Part shown: positions 60,025 through 64,000 of the stretch, piece after piece
How the letters are laid out: each line of letters begins with the position of its first letter
Numbering within the stretch: the stretch's first letter is position 1
Assembly (NCBI GenBank): GCA_039111635.1
Contig: JBCAQO010000012.1
Span: 682,001 to 746,000 of the forward strand
Length of the DNA stretch: 64,000 nucleotides
Source of the DNA: Heterobasidion occidentale
Taxonomy: Eukaryota > Basidiomycota > Agaricomycetes > Russulales > Bondarzewiaceae
Reading direction: 5' to 3'
The notes under the pieces: model-generated
The model's input: only the letters and a program-made list of their open reading frames with translations
The model's database searches: none
Told to the model about the DNA's origin: nothing
Program-made: the position numbers and the translations under genes

Positions 60025-63000
60025 CTATAATGAGGCAAGAAGAGATTGGACCCATGGATTTCCATCAATGCGTGGCTGAATTTCAGCGAAGCACGTTTTG
60101 AGTTCTTCTAACTGGGCTTGTGGGGACAGTTCATCAGACATGATTACATCCTCATCGTTGTCCATGGATGAAGACGAAGTACGTGAAGCCCAGGTCTTGA
60201 GTAGGTCTTCGACTATCTTGATACCTTCTTCTGTGACATCTGGAGAGAAATCCTTATCTTTTGACGACTCCTCTGTGGTACGTGGTACATAAGTATACGC
60301 GCTGCACGCGAAGACATAGAAGGCATCCACGCACCAACATTGAAGTCCTCAAGCTCATCGGCCGTGCGTCGCGCAAGCTATGGACGAATCAACTCAGACT
60401 CACAGACTGACTGGAGGAATGCAAGGGCTTACCTTGACTACCGACTCCGGGAAATTTGCCAGCTCCGCCACATGAATACCGAAACTTTGATCACTGACAC
60501 CTAGATGCCAATCTCAACCCAAAGATTCATGGACAATTCTGCAAGTGACATACCGGGTTCGACCTTGTACAGCAACGTGATGTCCTTCTCCTTCGATGTC
60601 TCGGAGGAGTCGGATACATGCGCAACGACATGCAAGTTTTGCACATGCGATAGCTCTTGGTCGAGAGCGGTAAGCTCGTGGAAGTGGGTTGCGAAGAGGC
60701 AAAATGCATGGATCTGCGACGCAATGTGTCTACAGCGATATTGATTAGCGGGAATCCTCGACAGTTGAAAATAGAGGAGCTTACTCCGAAATTGCCCATG
60801 CAAGTCCGAAGCCATCGTAGGTGGATGTCCCTATGCAGATTGGGTCAAAATCAGGCAAGGCCGCGATACTTTACAAAAATCGCACCTCTACCAAGCTCAT
60901 CAATGATAATCAACGAATCTTTGGTGGCAGACTAGAGATCGGCTATAGGTCGCTCAGAACCATGAAAGCCCATCGTTTGCGCACCTTCAAGATTGTAGCA
61001 GTCTCTAACATCTCCGCCATGAACGTGGAGATCCCTTTCAGCTGACTGTCCCCTGCGCCCACACGACACAGGATAGAATCAAAGATTGGTATCTGTGCCT
61101 CCGAACAAGGCACAAACGAGCCCGTTTGCGCCATGAGCGCGATTACGCCAACCTTCGTAACGCAAGATGAACATCGTGGTCATGAACGGTTCGAGCTATG
61201 GACCAACCTGTCGAATGTAAGTACTCTTTCCGCCCATGTTAGGCCCGGCTGAAGAGGGCTAGTCAACGCGAGTGATACATCGATTATGATGAAGACGCAC
61301 TGATAATTTGGAATTCGCTTTTGTCTTGGTATGAAGAAGTCGGTCATCTCGTTGAATGAGAAACGAACTCAACGGACATACCCTTTATCATCTCTACATC
61401 ATTTGGTATGAAGCTCATGTCATCTTGGACTTCAAGACAGGGATGCCGAGCTTCTTTCAAGATGAGATCGCCTGCTCCTGTGATCACAATATACATGACT
61501 TATTGTTACATCCACCGTGACAGCGCATACACACCTTTCTCGACCACTGTGGGCTTAACGTACTGCTCCGGCGCGCTTACTGCCACCTGAGCAAAACTGC
61601 AGCATTAAATTGACATCAATGCCTTGACATCGTATCGGAGAATGTAACACGACAGACCTTAAAATCACGTCTAAGTGTGCAAGGCTGCCATTGAGCGCCT
61701 CCAGTACTGGTGTGTATGTTGCTGGCAATCGCACAAGGTCAACGTCGAGGTCACCATCATGAAGTCTAAATACGAGAATGAGACTTACACGCGATGCTCA
61801 CGACTTCCTTCACCAACCCACTCTGCGTTCTTGAATACGCTTGCGTCGCATTTTGAAACTCCTCGGCAAGCTCTTTTAATCCTGTCGTCGTGAAGTACAC
61901 CCCTGATTTTATCGTCCCGAGCTCAATATACTTGCGCTTGTTTTGTATCGCCTTGGCATCCTAGACCGGCCCCATATCATTGGTCTTCGCCAGTCTTGTG
62001 ATAGAAGAATGAAGGAGCACGCACGTTTTTCGTCAAACGGAAACAGTAGCCATAAGTTGCTGAATTTTCCAGATGAAGCTTCTTGTCAAGCTCCAGCCCC
62101 AGGTCCGTGCCGACTTCGGCGTGCTCCGCGTCCAGCCCGTCACGCACCTCGAACAACTTGTCCGCTAGCTTCTGCAAACGCTCGTCATAGTCGGGTTTGA
62201 TTACAAAATTGTGCCGTTCGAGCTCGGTAAGGTCGAGCGTCTGCTCGACCATCTCAGCGTATTTTTCAAGCGACTCGGAGTATTTCTACGGCAGGTAGAT
62301 GAGCTATAGCACGCGAAAATGAGTGTGCACATACCTCGAAGTGTGTTAGGTACATCTCATCAATGAGCTCTTTTGCACGGTCGGTTCTTGTATCTACGTG
62401 CTTGAGTGTCTCTATCAAGCCCTTGAGCTGATGTGCATGTCGCAGAAGAAGGATCATGCTCAGTCAAGATATTTGAATAGATCGGAAGGCGCGGCGTACT
62501 TTGAGCACAGCCTGATATACGCGCACGACATCTTCTAGCGATGCCACAGATTTCTGGAACCGCTTGCTAATACGATGCATATCCGGCATCAACTTCATAA
62601 AGTCGTCCTGGAAATTGGGATGTGGTCAATTCACGCGTTAAGTATTGAATAAGGAAGAACAACCTGAAGTGTCTTTCGCGCGTTTCCGTCCTCGACAAAG
62701 GTCTCGACTAAATCCTGCCTTTTCACTGCATTAAGGGCTGTCAGCAGTCAAGTAAGAGACAGATAGGTGCAGGAAATCACGAACATATTTCGTGTCTATT
62801 GACGAGGGGCTGTTTCAGCCAGCTGCCAAGCATACGAGTACCCTGCGCGGTTTTGCATTTGTTCAATAGGCCCAGCAGTGTGGTGTTTCTCGTCGACGTG
62901 CCCTAGGAGACGTTGTACCGAAATTAGGATCTTGTGACCGACTTCCTCACCATTCGGACAACCCAAACAAGGTAACGAATGAGATGCACTTACTCCTCCA

Positions 63001-64000
63001 ACCTCGACAAGGTTCAGCGCACGCAGTGCACTCGCGTCGAGGCGCATATATTGGTCGAGATCGTGCGTGCGGATTGTCCACGCACCGTGATTGGAAGAGT
63101 CAGATAAGAGAGATAGATAAACGAGTAAGCCTGCCAGAGCGCCTGGTGCAGTCGGTAGGTTCAATTGCGCTGTTGTCAAGGACGGATATATGCGTCATCA
63201 GCACCGATGTGGTCTTTATGCGAAGAAAATACGCGCACGAATCACTGTTGACACGTCAGCTGTTACAGAGGGGGCGGCGGCGAGAAGGCGAGTGAGGTCT
63301 TGGTCGACATGCTTTGCTGTGAATTCACCTAAAAATAAAGGATAGGTCAATGATAGGAGGTATGTAACAGGATAAGATGCGCACTGGGTTTCCTCTCAGT
63401 GACGACCACTCCACAGCGATCAAGCACATCTTTGAGCTTCTTAAGGTCAAAATCTCGATCTGTTGAGCCCGACGCAGTCCCTGTAGTTATCAAAGCCTCT
63501 TTCACACCCAGCTGAATTACGAGTGTCTACATATTACACTTCAGATTTTTCGTTCGAAATGAAGAAGCGAAGAAGCTTGAAAGCGCACCTCGGTGTTCGA
63601 GAACAAGTCATTGTCCACAAAATCCGCGACTCCGAGCTGGCGAGTGCTGGAGTCGGCGAACGCGATACCGACTGTTTTATTCTTGACTTTACTCGAAGAC
63701 CCTGGAACAGACGGCGTGGAAGAGATTTTGATAGCCATGACCATCGGTGCCGACAGGATATCATTGTCGATGAACAAAAGGTCTTCGACAGCCGAGAGGT
63801 TGCCTGGGGATGCCTACTCCAGTAGAAGACAGCACGATACGCATGTATCAGAGCTCTCGGAAGGAAACATAGCAACCGTGTAGAATTCCCATACCTCTTT
63901 GTCCAATACGAACTTTTTCGCCTTTCTTCCTTGCCCAGGCGCCGGCACCCATATCTCCACTTTCAACTGTTTGACCGTGAGGGCTTCCCGCAAGAATGTT
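60025..64000 (-). CDS. MSH2: DNA mismatch-repair ATPase MSH2 (5' end beyond the window)
   Basis: MSH2 pairs with MSH3 or MSH6 to recognise DNA mismatches in the nucleus. From the right edge, exons give [40 protein letters not shown] and [20 protein letters not shown], then [20 protein letters not shown] and [17 protein letters not shown]. The lever and clamp region shows [20 protein letters not shown] and [38 protein letters not shown] leads to the Walker A motif [13 protein letters not shown] (about 61210-61250). Walker B is [10 protein letters not shown] (about 60886-60915), split by an intron from [14 protein letters not shown], followed by [20 protein letters not shown] and LLYKVEPG then [20 protein letters not shown]. 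The stop TAG is at 60025-60027. Order and motifs separate it from other MutS homologues. The missing part is roughly the first 100 residues. Confidence 0.95.

Overview
This is a gene-dense nuclear segment from a filamentous basidiomycete fungus, most likely an Agaricomycete. Every recognisable gene is split by many short spliceosomal introns of about 45-90 nt, with GT/AG borders that restore family-typical protein when removed. The gene content also fits: a Tht1/Kar5-like karyogamy gene, a kinase-like gene of the crinkler (CRN) type, and paired DUF2235 genes. I cannot name the species.

Layout, left to right. (1) 1-2.6 kb: the edge of an unrecognised minus-strand gene, then a 1.05 kb inverted-repeat transposon with about 380 bp arms and TA flanks. 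(2) 2.9-4.8 kb: S-adenosylhomocysteine hydrolase (minus). (3) 4.8-8.0 kb: no gene I can support. (4) 8.0-9.4 kb: a coiled-coil protein with a conserved-looking tail (plus). (5) 9.9-11.0 kb: glutathione S-transferase (minus). (6) 11.3-13.8 kb: a Tht1/Kar5-like nuclear-fusion gene carrying a nonsense codon and a frameshift (plus). (7) 14.2-30 kb: block A, with a multipass membrane protein resembling DUF3433; then DcpS, a broken small gene, a CRN-type kinase, and block B with a paralogue of the membrane gene. (8) 30553-30652: a run of exactly 100 N. (9) 30.65-40.52 kb: a near-identical repeat of 20.67-30.55 kb, with indels that mostly break genes intact in the first copy. (10) 40.5-43.4 kb: unexplained. 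(11) 43.5-44.8 kb: a C2H2 zinc-finger protein. (12) 45.4-49.3 kb: a DcpS pseudogene and two tandem copies of a small unknown gene. (13) 49.7-53.4 kb: Trm4/NSUN2-type RNA m5C methyltransferase. (14) 54.1-54.6 kb: dual-specificity phosphatase. (15) 55.3-59.7 kb: two divergent DUF2235 genes sharing about 0.2 kb of promoter. (16) 60.0 kb to the right edge: MSH2, with its 5' end outside the window.

Two layers of duplication shape the centre. An older one repeats the order membrane gene, DcpS, small unknown gene, and its copies have diverged. The other is the about 9.9 kb near-identical repeat. It ends exactly where the N gap starts and restarts exactly where the gap ends, so it is most simply read as two overlapping contigs (or two haplotypes) placed end to end. 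Genes between 30.65 and 40.52 kb should not be counted as extra loci. No operon-like system is evident. The conserved genes (SAHH, Trm4, MSH2, DcpS) serve methyl-cycle, RNA and DNA maintenance roles, while the kinase, DUF2235 and membrane-protein genes look like accessory, expanding families.
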